This document shows positions 37,801 to 47,428 of a stretch of 64,000 nucleotides of DNA, piece by piece. The notes beneath the pieces were generated by a model. It searched no databases. It was not told the origin of the DNA and saw only the letters and a list, made by a program, of their open reading frames with translations. A program made the translations under genes and the position numbers. Origin of the DNA: Melastoma dodecandrum (lineage: Eukaryota > Streptophyta > Magnoliopsida > Myrtales > Melastomataceae); assembly GCA_029817715.1 (NCBI GenBank), contig JARUPY010000482.1:1-64000 (forward strand), in the 5' to 3' direction. How positions within the stretch are numbered: the stretch's first letter is position 1; the number at the start of each line of letters is the position of its first letter.

Positions 37801-38340
37801 TTTTAGTCAGGTTTTGAATTCTATCGTGGAGGAAGACGATGCACGTTCAAGAAGATCTTGTTGATTGGAGAAGGAAACTATGTCACCTTTCAAACAAAGG
37901 GTCAGGCTTGCTATGAGGTTCTCTGGTCCTCCAATACATTAGGCAATGACAACTGGAGTAAGGATTCAGTCCTTCGTTGCGCCAACACGGGGCCTGCAGC
38001 TGTGGCAGACATACCTGGAGATCACAAATTGGATACTGCGGTGAACAATACAGGGGAGCATTTGCAAGAGAATGTGAATCAGGATTTTCAGAGAGAAGAT
38101 ATGATGGTGGAAAGAAATATGGAGAAGCCTGAAAATCAGGCATATCAACCTGTAAGTACAGGTACTGATTTGGCATGTGGACTAAAAGAAAGTGCGAGGC
38201 AACTAACACTCCTCATATGGTGCGGAAAGAACACGAACAACAAACTCAAAGCAAAATCAACCGAATGCTATTGTCTCACCACTATTCTACATTTATACGC
38301 TATTATACTAACTAACAATGTCGAGTTCTACTATTTGTAA
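34805..38340 (+). CDS. Hypothetical small multi-exon gene
   Basis: Three blocks join by good splice signals: a GC-rich block ending at 35093 before GTAAAG; 37553-37606 between TTTTCTTTTCAG and GTATTA; and 37690-37864 after TGCCCTTTAG. Read through, exons 2 and 3 give a charged protein from MNCSKEERDSVRLRNRQEYE through DLRKECQKLLRLCEKN to a stop at 37862, about 74 residues from the first Met. The frame extends upstream into exon 1 (RRYDMN) but no ATG is seen there before a stop near 34930, so exon 1 may be 5' untranslated or the true start lies elsewhere. A further open frame (37858-38340) could belong to an alternative last exon. The 2.5-kb first intron holds no other gene. Function unknown; family not recognised. 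Confidence 0.4.
36867..36882. repeat. Poly(G) run, 16 bases
   Basis: A homopolymer inside the long intron of the hypothetical gene. Its length is probably unreliable. Confidence 0.85.
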
Positions 38341-39239
38341 CTATTCAAATGAATTTAAATTAGGCTAGTAGTTTAATGGACATTGTACTCCGGTAGAAGG
38401 AAAGTATCTTGACTTAGAACAATGAATGTAATATGTTAGTGCAACAATCATATTGATCACGGAAAATTGTTTCTAAATAGCGACTGCATTGCGTCTATCA
38501 TGTTACCATAGGGAATCGATTAAAGATTGATTGATTTCATCCCCAGCTAGTAACAGATGATTATACGGCTCTGCAGACGTGTAACCTTCTGTAATATGGA
38601 GAAGAATATTAGCAACATGAACTTAACAAAGCTTCTATAGCCCACTAAATAAACACAGTGTTGAGCTTCAAAGAGTATTCAGCTTTAATGAGTTCTCTTT
38701 TCCTCAATAAAATTTCTCCCCATTTTCATCACATCAAGAAGAGAAAGGTAGAAGGATCTCAGGGGTAGATATTGTGAAAAATTTTGGTTTTATTTCGCAA
38801 TATCAGACAACAATTGTACATAGCACTTGCAGAAGAAAGATAGTAGAAGGTGCCATAGCCTTAATAGAAGGCTCTTGATAGGTTGAGGTTGCAGCGACAG
38901 AAGCATTGGCAAGAGGAGGAGCCTTTGCTGCTGCTGCACATTTGCTTCTAGTCCTGGTAGTCAGGACCCTCTATTAATAGTTTATGGTCGAAACTTTTGT
39001 TACTGATGTACACTATTCTTTCATGGAAAGTTAATGTACATATTTTGTATAGATATATTTCAATTAACTAAAAACTATACTGAAGGAAACTTCCATTAGT
39101 TTACAACGTTTCCAAAAATCACTTTTTTGGAATATTTTAGTATGATTTAATTTGAATTCCAAAAATATCACAATGTAAATATATTCTTAACTAAATCATT
39201 GACAATAAAATAAGACTTGAATTGTTAACACCGTACATC

Positions 39240-39340
39240 TTCTTTTCCTCCTCAGAATCCAGCACAGCTTGGATCGTCGGTATCTTATCAGCCCAGAACC
39301 GGAGCTTGTCGGAGATGCCGTGGATCTGGTCATCCCTCAC
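39240..39340 (-). pseudogene. NLR coiled-coil domain scrap, copy 4
   Basis: Nearly the same - strand sequence as 14795-14915, with the ISDKLRFW and IQAVLDS pattern in interrupted frames. Confidence 0.45.
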
Positions 39341-40258
39341 CTCTTAGTATTTATTTTTTTGTTGTTGCAGAGATTAGATCAAATTCACGTGGCCGACCAC
39401 TTCCTTTTAAAGTCATCCCAGTTGAGTGTCTAAATTCAAATGATTTTTTATTATTTGTAGGATGTTCACGTGAACATCGTACATCTGGTTTTCCTCCGCA
39501 GAATTCATCATGGCTCTGCGGAGGAAAACAAGCATTTTGTTTAGTTTGGGTAGATTTTACTAAATTGTTGGTGAAATAGGTGTGAATTATTGTTTCAGCC
39601 AAATTTAGAATTTATACATATATTAGAACTCATCGAGCGGAAGGTTTGATTTCTCTTACGCACATGACATTGATTTACAGCTAAATCCTAAGTATGCTGT
39701 CTTTAGTCGTATTTGATCAGCCAAAGCGCAATCTGCAATATGAACTACGGTTATAATAGATTCCCAGGTAGTAAAAGGTTAATTTGAAACCTTAAGTATT
39801 ATGCACTCAAGTATATGCAATTTGAATCGTGATATACAAGATCTACTTCAAATCCTGAATCTTGAGAAGATATCGCCTCGTGATAAGAAATTAATTTATG
39901 AAATCAAGCTGTATTCAATTAATTTATGAATCTAAAACTCTATTTCACACTTCTTCTCTAAAATTAATAGTAAATCCATACCATTCTCCTCGTGACTAAT
40001 TAATTTAGTTAATATTTAATTCATAAAATCTGATTCATGTGTTTATATGTTTAATTCAGGATGGAATTTGTATCTGTTTGACAAAAGTTTGTGGGATTTA
40101 TTTTGAGAAAGATTCCTTGATGATGATGATAATAACAAAGCTCTACATTGAGATTCCCAAACTTTGCTGCCAGTAATATCAACAAAATCTATGTTGGGAT
40201 TAGCTAACTTTTAAATATTATAATAAATTATTTTCTAGCAAAAAATATGTATAGAGCA

Positions 40259-40360
40259 ATTAATATAAAAAAATGATTCGCTAACATTTCTTCCATTAAG
40301 AAAACAAGTATTAATATAAAAAAATGATTCGCTAACATTTCTTCCATTAAGAAAACAAAT
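40259..40360. repeat. Two-copy 51-bp tandem duplication
   Basis: Units start at 40259 and 40310 (ATTAATATAAAAAAATGATT...) and are almost identical, so the duplication is recent. Confidence 0.95.
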
Positions 40361-40700
40361 AGCGATTTAAATTACTTATATGTTGCTAACCTGTCGAAAA
40401 ACCGGTTATTAATGAAATAAAAAACCATTTTTCATGTCGTTTTAAATATTTAAATCTATTACATTATTTTTATGTGGAAAATTATATATATATGAACGAA
40501 TCGTGCGCCTTTCAGATATCGACATCTCACAAAGAAAGCCACAGTACAAACAAATCGCATCCGTAGATATGGCTGTTATGAAATCGATGCTAGATGTGTG
40601 GATCGTAAAGGAACTGCCTACGAATCCTGCTACAATAGATGTGTACGCGCTAGATGAAAGATGCTATCCCTGGACCTCGATTCTTCTTACGTTCTAGTTT

Positions 40701-41599
40701 CTAATCCGAAGATCCAGTGTGGAGTGGAAAGCGGTGCTTCTAAATGCACGAACGGTCGCACCAGTAAGTTTAAATATTCCCCAAAAAGAAAATCACGAAT
40801 GGCCGAATTCGTGTCATTTTGAAACTTACAATTTGTTATTGCCAGATGACTTTAAAGTCTTTCTTTGGCTCTTGTTTTGTAGATGCTGAGTAGACCCATG
40901 ATTGCGTCAACTCCTACAATACTAATTGCGATATAATTCACCAGAAGAACTACTGAATTGTTGTTTCAAAATTAAATTTTGACCGAGGCTGAGTAATAAT
41001 CATCAATGTTTCGTTATAATACCACCTCGTTGACCCCGCTTACTACAATCAACGTTTCTATCGATGTTAGTGTTCCCCATCTTTATCCGTTTGTTATCAC
41101 ATTTGTGTTCATTTCATCGGCTAACACATTTTTATCGAAATTCATTTTCAAATCATTCAGAATGAGAGAGTTACATATGACTGAACAGACAAATAACTTT
41201 AAAAGTCATGCACGTTAAATATATTTGTTCGAAACAAACCACGTCTCTAATCCCAAACATAAACCACACCATCGGAAAATGGAAGATATAATCCACACAT
41301 GACAACAAATTCAACCCTTGGCATCATCCTTCACCAATCAAAATTGTCCAACCGAAATCAAAATTGCAAGTCACACAAATAAAATATTAAGCCAAGCACC
41401 AAACATTTGTATCAAACATTCGACAAGGTATTAATAAAATAGGAGAAAATTAAGTCATAATCTTCCAAATTTAAGTTATTAAGATATTGATAACAAGTAA
41501 TAACGAGCTTGATTTTGGTGAAATATTCTCATAATTTCTTAAACATGAGGAAACGACAAAAAACATTCCTTTGCTCCAGCATCCGTCATATGTCCGTGC
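40701..41599. other. Intergenic and NLR copy 2 3' flank
   Basis: No gene is recognised. From about 41280 it is homologous to the 3' flanks of NLR copies 1 and 3. Confidence 0.55.
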
Positions 41600-42455
41600 C
41601 ATTAATGCCAATATTCCCCTTCCCCCTTCCTGCATTTCTCCATCAACAGCGGACACACAGAAATGCAGAAATTTTCCAAGGAGTCAGGGAGACCATCCTC
41701 CGGCAACCACATCATCCACTCACAATAATAAATTCCCAAATATTGAAGGGAGGTGAGGTGGTATCTGAGTCCCCCACCCACCCTCTCTAATTTCTCCATT
41801 TCCCTTATAATCAATTTAATGAGGGATGAAGGGAGGATGCCACTCCAGTCTGCATCTGAACAAGGATGAGGAAACACTTCCATCTCATCCATCCATTCCA
41901 TCCTTACCCCAATTATCAATTCTCGTAAGGCGGGGAGATCCCTCAACCCCCACTCCTCAATTGGTTGATTCAGATTTTGACATCCCCGAATCAGAAGTGA
42001 TTCCAGATACGGAGGCAATCCTCCTCTAGGTAGGCTTGTGATGCCTTCACAGAATTGAATAAATAGTTGCTTGAGGGATGTGAGGCGATGCATGTCTTGA
42101 GGCAAATTATTCACCTTTGGACAGCTGGTAAGGTTAAAACTGGACAAGTTGCAGGGGAGATCAAGGATGCTCGTGATGCCTTAGAAGAATTCAATAGATA
42201 GTGTCTTGAGGGAGGTGAGGCGATGCATGTCTTGAGGCAATGACTTCACTTTTAGACACTCGTAAAGCCAAAAAACGGACAGGTTGTAGGGGAGTGTAGG
42301 GAATATGTCCATCTCTAATTCTGGGCAATCAATTAGGGAGAGGTCGGAGAGGGCGGACAAGTATTGCAAGCTGTCAGTCAAAGTCGTGAGGCTTGTGCAA
42401 TCCTCAATATTCAATTCCCGCAGAGACTGAGAGACGGGACTACCTTTAGGAGCTA
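41600..42455 (-). pseudogene. CC-NBS-LRR 3' portion, copy 2 (LRR end only)
   Basis: Contains only the last LRRs: SLREL-like text and SLTTLTDSLQYLSALSDLSL (42414-42181), then 42147-41602 with PQDMHRLTSLKQL, a GGLPPYLESL block and the C-terminal MEKCRKGEGEYWH. The two pieces are separated by a stop near 42181. Homology to copy 1 stops abruptly at 42456, in the codons after a PKGSPVSQ-like stretch. No NB-ARC is present. It has two copies of the 135-bp LRR module. Confidence 0.82.
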
Positions 42456-42739
42456 AATATTCGAAAATCCAAAAATAAATCTTCGAATATACAAAACCTC
42501 CGTTGTCTTGAATACGTTGAATGGGGTGCGTGTCTTGGTTGTCCGCAAAGCACTCCCCCTAGATGTCTGCATAGAAATCAAAATAACGAAGTATACTGGT
42601 CGAAAAATACTTGGAAGGTTATATTTTGATTTCTCCATTTATAACTTTTCCGTAATGTCTCAAATCGACAATTGGACAAAACATGTTATGAACAAGTAGT
42701 AAAGAAGGTAATAACACTCCACGATTAAAATTTTGAAAG
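42456..42739. other. Unassigned stretch between NLR copy 2 and the pararetrovirus
   Basis: Belongs to neither neighbour; no feature is recognised. Confidence 0.4.
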
Positions 42740-42951
42740 TACTAAGGCCTGAATCTAATGTGATGGGAGCATTCATCACGGTAGAACTAGTATGAGTAGT
42801 GTTATCCATGGTGGTGTGGGCAAGGTGCTTTTCCAGGTGAGGTTCCTAGTCTAGATCTCTCACTCCCCTCGAAGAAAAGAAAGGAAAGGCTCTGATACCA
42901 ATTATACGACTGTCACGAAACAACTCAAGAAGGACAAGCAAGGCTATAAAA
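42740..42951 (-). repeat. Terminal redundancy of the pararetrovirus, left copy
   Basis: Matches 50157-50367 with about three differences. It covers the first codons of the large ORF (ATG at 42809-42807), the leader and the primer site. It shows that the integrant is longer than one circular genome. Confidence 0.92.
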
Positions 42952-43141
42952 GCTGAAGCTGACATCTAATCAGATAAAGAAAGGAAGTTGTACAAAGACA
43001 GAAGCTACGACCACCAGAACAGAACAACGCGAAAGTTGCTCAAGGTCGGAAATAAAGCAGTGGAAAAATACAAAGATAAAATTTTTCTAAAAGGATATCC
43101 GAGTCCTTTTAGATAAGATAAGAGATAGCGGAATATTAAAA

Positions 43142-43516
43142 CTAGGCAGTAGATAAATACAGATGTTGCTTGATATACCAAGCAAGATACTGCCGATACT
43201 GAACATGGTTGCGGAGGGAAGTCCATCCGCCACATAAATCCCAGGGGTTATGGAAGATCCATTCCTCACCTGGTTCCATGCAGTTGAAATAAGAAAGCTG
43301 GGCCTCAATTGTGTGAATCACACAGTTTCGGGCCTTATAGTTTATGTATTCATCTAGTGCAGTGATGGTACGGGTAAAATGTTTAAGAGTTTTCTTCTTC
43401 TTCCAGAGTGGCTCGTCATACTGTCGAAGGATGCTGTGGAAGTGACTACGTAAGACATTACTATTGGGAAAGGGAGGTTTGTGGAAACGCTGTCTTCTTA
43501 GTGGAGGTCTCATCAC
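43142..43516 (-). CDS. Small pararetrovirus ORF, 124 residues, conserved, function unknown
   Basis: Starts MMRPPLRRQRFHKPPFP. It is homologous to the ORF at 63617-63240 in a second, diverged viral copy, with similar length (124 against 125). Shared features are an N-terminal RPP and KPPFP, an HSHFH-like motif, DEP.WK, a spacing of aromatic residues, and a C-terminal HVQYR-YL-WY-K-LY block. There is no signal peptide or membrane segment. It lies between the TATA box and the primer site, so it would sit in the long leader of the pregenomic RNA. Small second ORFs are reported for some florendoviruses; whether this is the same protein I cannot tell. Confidence 0.72.
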   Translation of the reverse strand: MMRPPLRRQRFHKPPFPNSNVLRSHFHSILRQYDEPLWKKKKTLKHFTRTITALDEYINYKARNCVIHTIEAQLSYFNCMEPGEEWIFHNPWDLCGGWTSLRNHVQYRQYLAWYIKQHLYLSTA

Positions 43517-44163
43517 ACCTACTATCAGTGGCCGCGACCTGCGCCTGGCAGCCCTCCTGGCTATAACGGCAAGCGGTCCTTATGGCAGTCGATAGCTTTA
43601 CGATTCTGAGAGAACCCTACCGAGTTAACAGTGTACTGCAAACATCCATTTCACAATTAGAGTCTGGGTAGTCAAAACCATAACACTCATCTCAAGATTT
43701 AGAGTTTGTCTGGGGAAGAGTCCTTTCCTTAACAGGTCATACCATCATACTGAAGTAGATAACAAAGATACGGAATAGCAAGGCAAGAAGTTTGCCAGCT
43801 TTAACCAAATATAAATATCAACAGAGGTGATAAAGGATAAATAATTAAAATAAAGCAGAACCTGGAAAACTCTGGAAACAAGAGTGATAAAATAAATGCA
43901 AGATAAAGCATACGATGGATGCTGGACAAAAGAGTCATGAATTTGGATTTTCTGGTTTTTGAATGTTTTTGGGTTTTCTGGGTTTTGCAGATGTTTTTGG
44001 GTTTATCGAAGGTGAGGAGGTTTCTTGAGAGATCGTCGATCTAGGGAACCACCACTACTGGATAACACCTTGGGAGAAACTTAGCCGGCCATGGATATGG
44101 AAAACTACTTGTGTATTAGCTCTGAATGTAAATTGCTCTGCCTTGCTCCTCTGGTGGGAGTGT
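43517..44163 (-). promoter_or_regulatory. Pararetrovirus leader region
   Basis: Non-coding, downstream of the TATA box. On the - strand it carries repeated ACCCAAAAACAT / AAAACCCAGAAAACCC motifs (about 43970-44015) that are kept in the other viral copy (63950-64000), and a conserved block CAGGTTCTGCTT-like near 43855-43880. Conservation between diverged copies suggests a cis-acting role in the RNA leader. Confidence 0.5.
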
Positions 44164-44172
44164 CTATTTATA
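44164..44172 (-). promoter_or_regulatory. TATA box of the pregenomic RNA promoter
   Basis: The - strand TATAAATAG lies about 155 bases downstream of the polyprotein stop, in the intergenic region, where caulimovirid pregenomic promoters lie. Transcription would start about 30 bases further on (near 44135). The leader would then contain the small ORF and the primer site before the main ORF. Confidence 0.65.
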
Positions 44173-44326
44173 TTACAAAGAACACACTGTTGCTAATTGA
44201 AAGCAAAGCTGTAAAGCTGAGTTAGTGGGGCGTAATTTGCGGAGGAATCTTGCAGCTTTTGGAAAGTTGATTGGCTGCTAGTGCCGACCTTATCGTAAAA
44301 GCATCTTCTCTGTTTCTCGTGGGTGG

Positions 44327-47300
44327 TTACTCTCGCGGTCGCTTTCCTCGATTGTCGGGCAGGTGCGCTGAACTTCTTTTTTGAGTGGATGAGGGACCCG
44401 CTGATGAAGATTCTGGATTTGGATTAGATGGGCCTGATGAGCTTGGGCCAAGGTCCACTTTGCCTAGGAAGTCTTGTGCAATATCTTCCCAATATACTCC
44501 ATCATCTTGATGTTCGTGTTGGTGGAGCGCACATTGGAGCATGTGGACATGGTTCGGGTCTGTGAACTGGATCTGATGTTGTAGTATCACGTCTGGATCT
44601 AAGTATGGAACTCCGTTCTCTTTACAGAGCCTGATCTTCAAAAATTCGTTGTCGGTGATAGCCATTTCTCTGTCTGAATGGTGTGGAGCTTCATGAACTA
44701 GAGAAAAGGGGAGGCTGGCGAATTCGTCTACTGTGTTGATGGATGCCATTGCTTGTAGTCTTGAGTCGAAATACCAGTACCTGCGAAAAAGATAAACTGA
44801 ATATGGGGTTATTTCTCCGAATTTGAAGTATCTGTCTTGGTGAGCTTCTGTCCAGATCTTCCACTGTGTTAGTGGAGCAAACCACGCTAGTACTTCAGCT
44901 AAGTGAGATTGAGGTCTTCTGTGTGGTGTGAAAGTATAGAGGTCTCCTAGTTGTCCCAGATAAGTAAGTAGTTCTTCAGTGGGAAATTCAAGAGCCATTA
45001 TGTATTTGTGCAGGAGATACCATAAGAGCCATTTTAGTTCTTCAGGGAAGATACTCATTGGTTCAATAGGTATGGCTCTGAGGAAAGGGTAGCAGGGATG
45101 TAGTCCTTGTTCTGGGAACATCATTCGCCCGTATTTGCTAAAAATCCTTTCCAGATATCGTTTTATCATGAGGCCAGCATTGGCAAGGACTTCTTCCACG
45201 TGTTCCTTGTTGTCATAGTGGATAATCTCTGGGGGAAGAATCCTCCTCATATCCAATGGTTTGGGTACATATGTACGTATCATGGCCTGCAAGCTTGGAA
45301 CTTCCTGAAGTGAAGGATTAGTAATATCAAAGGGTCGGGAAAGAAAGTCAGCAACCACATTGGTCCTTCCTTTGATATGTTTGGCGGTGAAGGTGTACTG
45401 GGAAAACCATTCTGAAAGTCTGAGTAGCTGTGCATTTGGTATCTTTTTCTGTGTGAACTTAATCATGGATGGGAAAGAAGACATGTCACTTTCAACAATA
45501 AAATGATGACCAATGAGATGAAACTCAAACTTCTTAATGCCATACTTGACCGCCAGAATTTCCTTCATTGTTGAGTGGTAGTGCTGTTCAGCTGTGTTAA
45601 ATCTCCCAGATTTATAGGCACATACCTGGCGTTTACCATCCTTTTCCTCTAAGAGGATGGCGGCCCAAAATTGGTCACTTGCATCTGTTTGGAGGATGCG
45701 AACTCCATCTGAAGGAATCTGCAAGGGAGGAAGTATCTGTAAATGGGTCTTTAGATACTTAACTGCTTCGGTTTGGGCTGATCCCCAGGGTGATGCATCT
45801 TTCTTGAGTTGGGCCTCTAATGGTCTGGTGTACCTGCTGATATTAGGAACAAAATCTCTCAAGTAATTAACAATTCCCAAAAATTGTTGGACTTGTTTCT
45901 TTGTAAGATTTAGGTCTGGGAATTTTAATAATTCTTGGGCTATATGAGGTCCAGGGTGATATTGTCCATTCGATAGCCTCATTCCCAGGAATTCCACTGA
46001 ATGTTCAAAGAGTCTCATCTTCTTTTCTGAGAGCATTATGCCATGTTCCTGTACAAGGCCTGCGAATCTTTCTAGCAATTTTTCATGCGAAGGCCTGTCT
46101 GGACTGAATAGCAGGATGTCATCAATATAAACAAGTGCAGAGTCCAAGATCGGTTCAAAGATCTTTATCATAACTTTCTGGAAAAGTGACGGGGCAGTCT
46201 TTAGTCCAAAGGGTAAAACTGTCCATTGATAATGTCCATCTGGGATGCAAAATCCTGTTTTCCATTTATCATCAGGGTGTATGCCAAGTTGCCAAAAGCC
46301 ACTTTTAAGGTCAAACTTTGAAAATATTTTTGCTTTGGCAAGTGAAGAGAACATTACTGTCCGTCTTGGCACAGGAAACTTATCATCCTGTAGGAACTGA
46401 TTTAGAGGTTGATAATTTATAACTAACCTCCGTTTCCCTCTGATCTGTTCGGATCGCTTGTTTACGTAAAAGGCTTCACATGCCCATTGTGAGTCTGTTG
46501 GCTCAATTAATCCCTGCTGCAGTAGAGAGGAACATTCTTTTTTAGCAGCTTTAGTATCATCAGGATTCATACCTGAATGACTAGCCTTTGTGGGATTAAT
46601 GTCTTCATTCTGCTTGAATGGTAGCCGAACAAAGAATTTGGAATTCTTCCATAATGGATGAGGGCATTTCTGTAGAAACTCGTCATGACTTTCTGCAAAG
46701 GATGAGCTGAACAATTGTTTCATTTTTTCTGCAGGCTCAATAGAGAACATCCGGGTTAGTGATGTGTATGGCTTGAAATTTCCATGGTATTTGAGACCTG
46801 TAGATAAGATCATCAACTCGGGTAATTTGTGCAATATGTTCCATCCAAGTACTATGTCTCTTCCTGGGAGATCTGTGACATATAAGGAGGATTTGATAAT
46901 GCAGTTGTGGAAAAGCTTTATCTTTAAATCCTTAGTCTTATGAGTGGTATGGAACACGTCACTTGAAGCAGCCACAAATTTCTTTATGTATGGTACCAGG
47001 AATTGTTGGGGCACGAGAATCGGGTTAATCATGCTTTCTGCTGCTCCAGTGTCTATGAAAGCGATGGCAGTAACTGGTCTATGGTACTTGGAAAAATATA
47101 CCTGTACCTTTATATGTGGTGCCATCTGAGAAGCAGCAATAAGTGGGGGCTGTTGGCGTGAAAGTTCTTCTTCATCCGAATCTCCTGTAACAATGATGGT
47201 ACCATTATTGGATTCTTCAGAAGGTACTTGCCTTATAGGAATGATGGGGAAATTCTGTCCTTCTGGATGAACTCGGATGGTGTATATTCCCTCTTCAGTA

Positions 47301-47428
47301 TCGGTTTCTGAAAATTCTCCTTCAAGACAAAAAACTGTCCTTTTAGTTGGGAATTCTTCTAAAGAGAAAAGAGATTCAAGATCATCATCCCTCAGGGATG
47401 TCTGGGTGCATTCTTCGATTTGCGCCAT
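44327..47428 (-). CDS. Pararetrovirus protease-reverse transcriptase-RNase H polyprotein
   Basis: An open frame of 1033 codons. The pepsin-type retroviral protease has FIDTGAA (Asp126). Reverse transcriptase spans about 300-510 with KFDLKSGFWQLGI, VLPFGLKTAPS and the catalytic YIDD at 434-437. RNase H spans about 575-700 with catalytic acids in TDAS (Asp582), KEILA (Glu623), ESDMS (Asp648) and VVADFLS (Asp694). The enzyme makes viral DNA from pregenomic RNA in the cytoplasm. Residues 700-1033 form an extension rich in Trp, Tyr and His that ends in a Ser/Pro-rich tail; I cannot assign it. Open sense continues upstream of the ATG through the zinc knuckle, so the natural product was probably one longer polyprotein. 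No stop or frameshift is seen inside. Confidence 0.9.
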   Translation of the reverse strand: MAQIEECTQTSLRDDDLESLFSLEEFPTKRTVFCLEGEFSETDTEEGIYTIRVHPEGQNFPIIPIRQVPSEESNNGTIIVTGDSDEEELSRQQPPLIAASQMAPHIKVQVYFSKYHRPVTAIAFIDTGAAESMINPILVPQQFLVPYIKKFVAASSDVFHTTHKTKDLKIKLFHNCIIKSSLYVTDLPGRDIVLGWNILHKLPELMILSTGLKYHGNFKPYTSLTRMFSIEPAEKMKQLFSSSFAESHDEFLQKCPHPLWKNSKFFVRLPFKQNEDINPTKASHSGMNPDDTKAAKKECSSLLQQGLIEPTDSQWACEAFYVNKRSEQIRGKRRLVINYQPLNQFLQDDKFPVPRRTVMFSSLAKAKIFSKFDLKSGFWQLGIHPDDKWKTGFCIPDGHYQWTVLPFGLKTAPSLFQKVMIKIFEPILDSALVYIDDILLFSPDRPSHEKLLERFAGLVQEHGIMLSEKKMRLFEHSVEFLGMRLSNGQYHPGPHIAQELLKFPDLNLTKKQVQQFLGIVNYLRDFVPNISRYTRPLEAQLKKDASPWGSAQTEAVKYLKTHLQILPPLQIPSDGVRILQTDASDQFWAAILLEEKDGKRQVCAYKSGRFNTAEQHYHSTMKEILAVKYGIKKFEFHLIGHHFIVESDMSSFPSMIKFTQKKIPNAQLLRLSEWFSQYTFTAKHIKGRTNVVADFLSRPFDITNPSLQEVPSLQAMIRTYVPKPLDMRRILPPEIIHYDNKEHVEEVLANAGLMIKRYLERIFSKYGRMMFPEQGLHPCYPFLRAIPIEPMSIFPEELKWLLWYLLHKYIMALEFPTEELLTYLGQLGDLYTFTPHRRPQSHLAEVLAWFAPLTQWKIWTEAHQDRYFKFGEITPYSVYLFRRYWYFDSRLQAMASINTVDEFASLPFSLVHEAPHHSDREMAITDNEFLKIRLCKENGVPYLDPDVILQHQIQFTDPNHVHMLQCALHQHEHQDDGVYWEDIAQDFLGKVDLGPSSSGPSNPNPESSSAGPSSTQKRSSAHLPDNRGKRPRE

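Larger units (their letters stand above)
38640..40700. repeat. Dispersed module, copy 4
   Basis: 38640-38860 matches 23440-23650, 38860-39400 matches 14440-14960, 39530-39760 matches 15900-16140, and 40140-40660 matches 21050-21350. The segments are in the same relative order as in copies 1-3 but with different deletions. A coiled-coil scrap (38850-38975, -) and an NLR coiled-coil scrap (39240-39340, -) are inside. The latter is partly repeated at 39460-39530. Confidence 0.65.

Noticed and set aside
42508..42699. 63-codon + strand frame between NLR copy 2 and the virus
   Set aside because: No homology is recognised and the overlapping opposite-strand frame is equally open; not supported as a gene.
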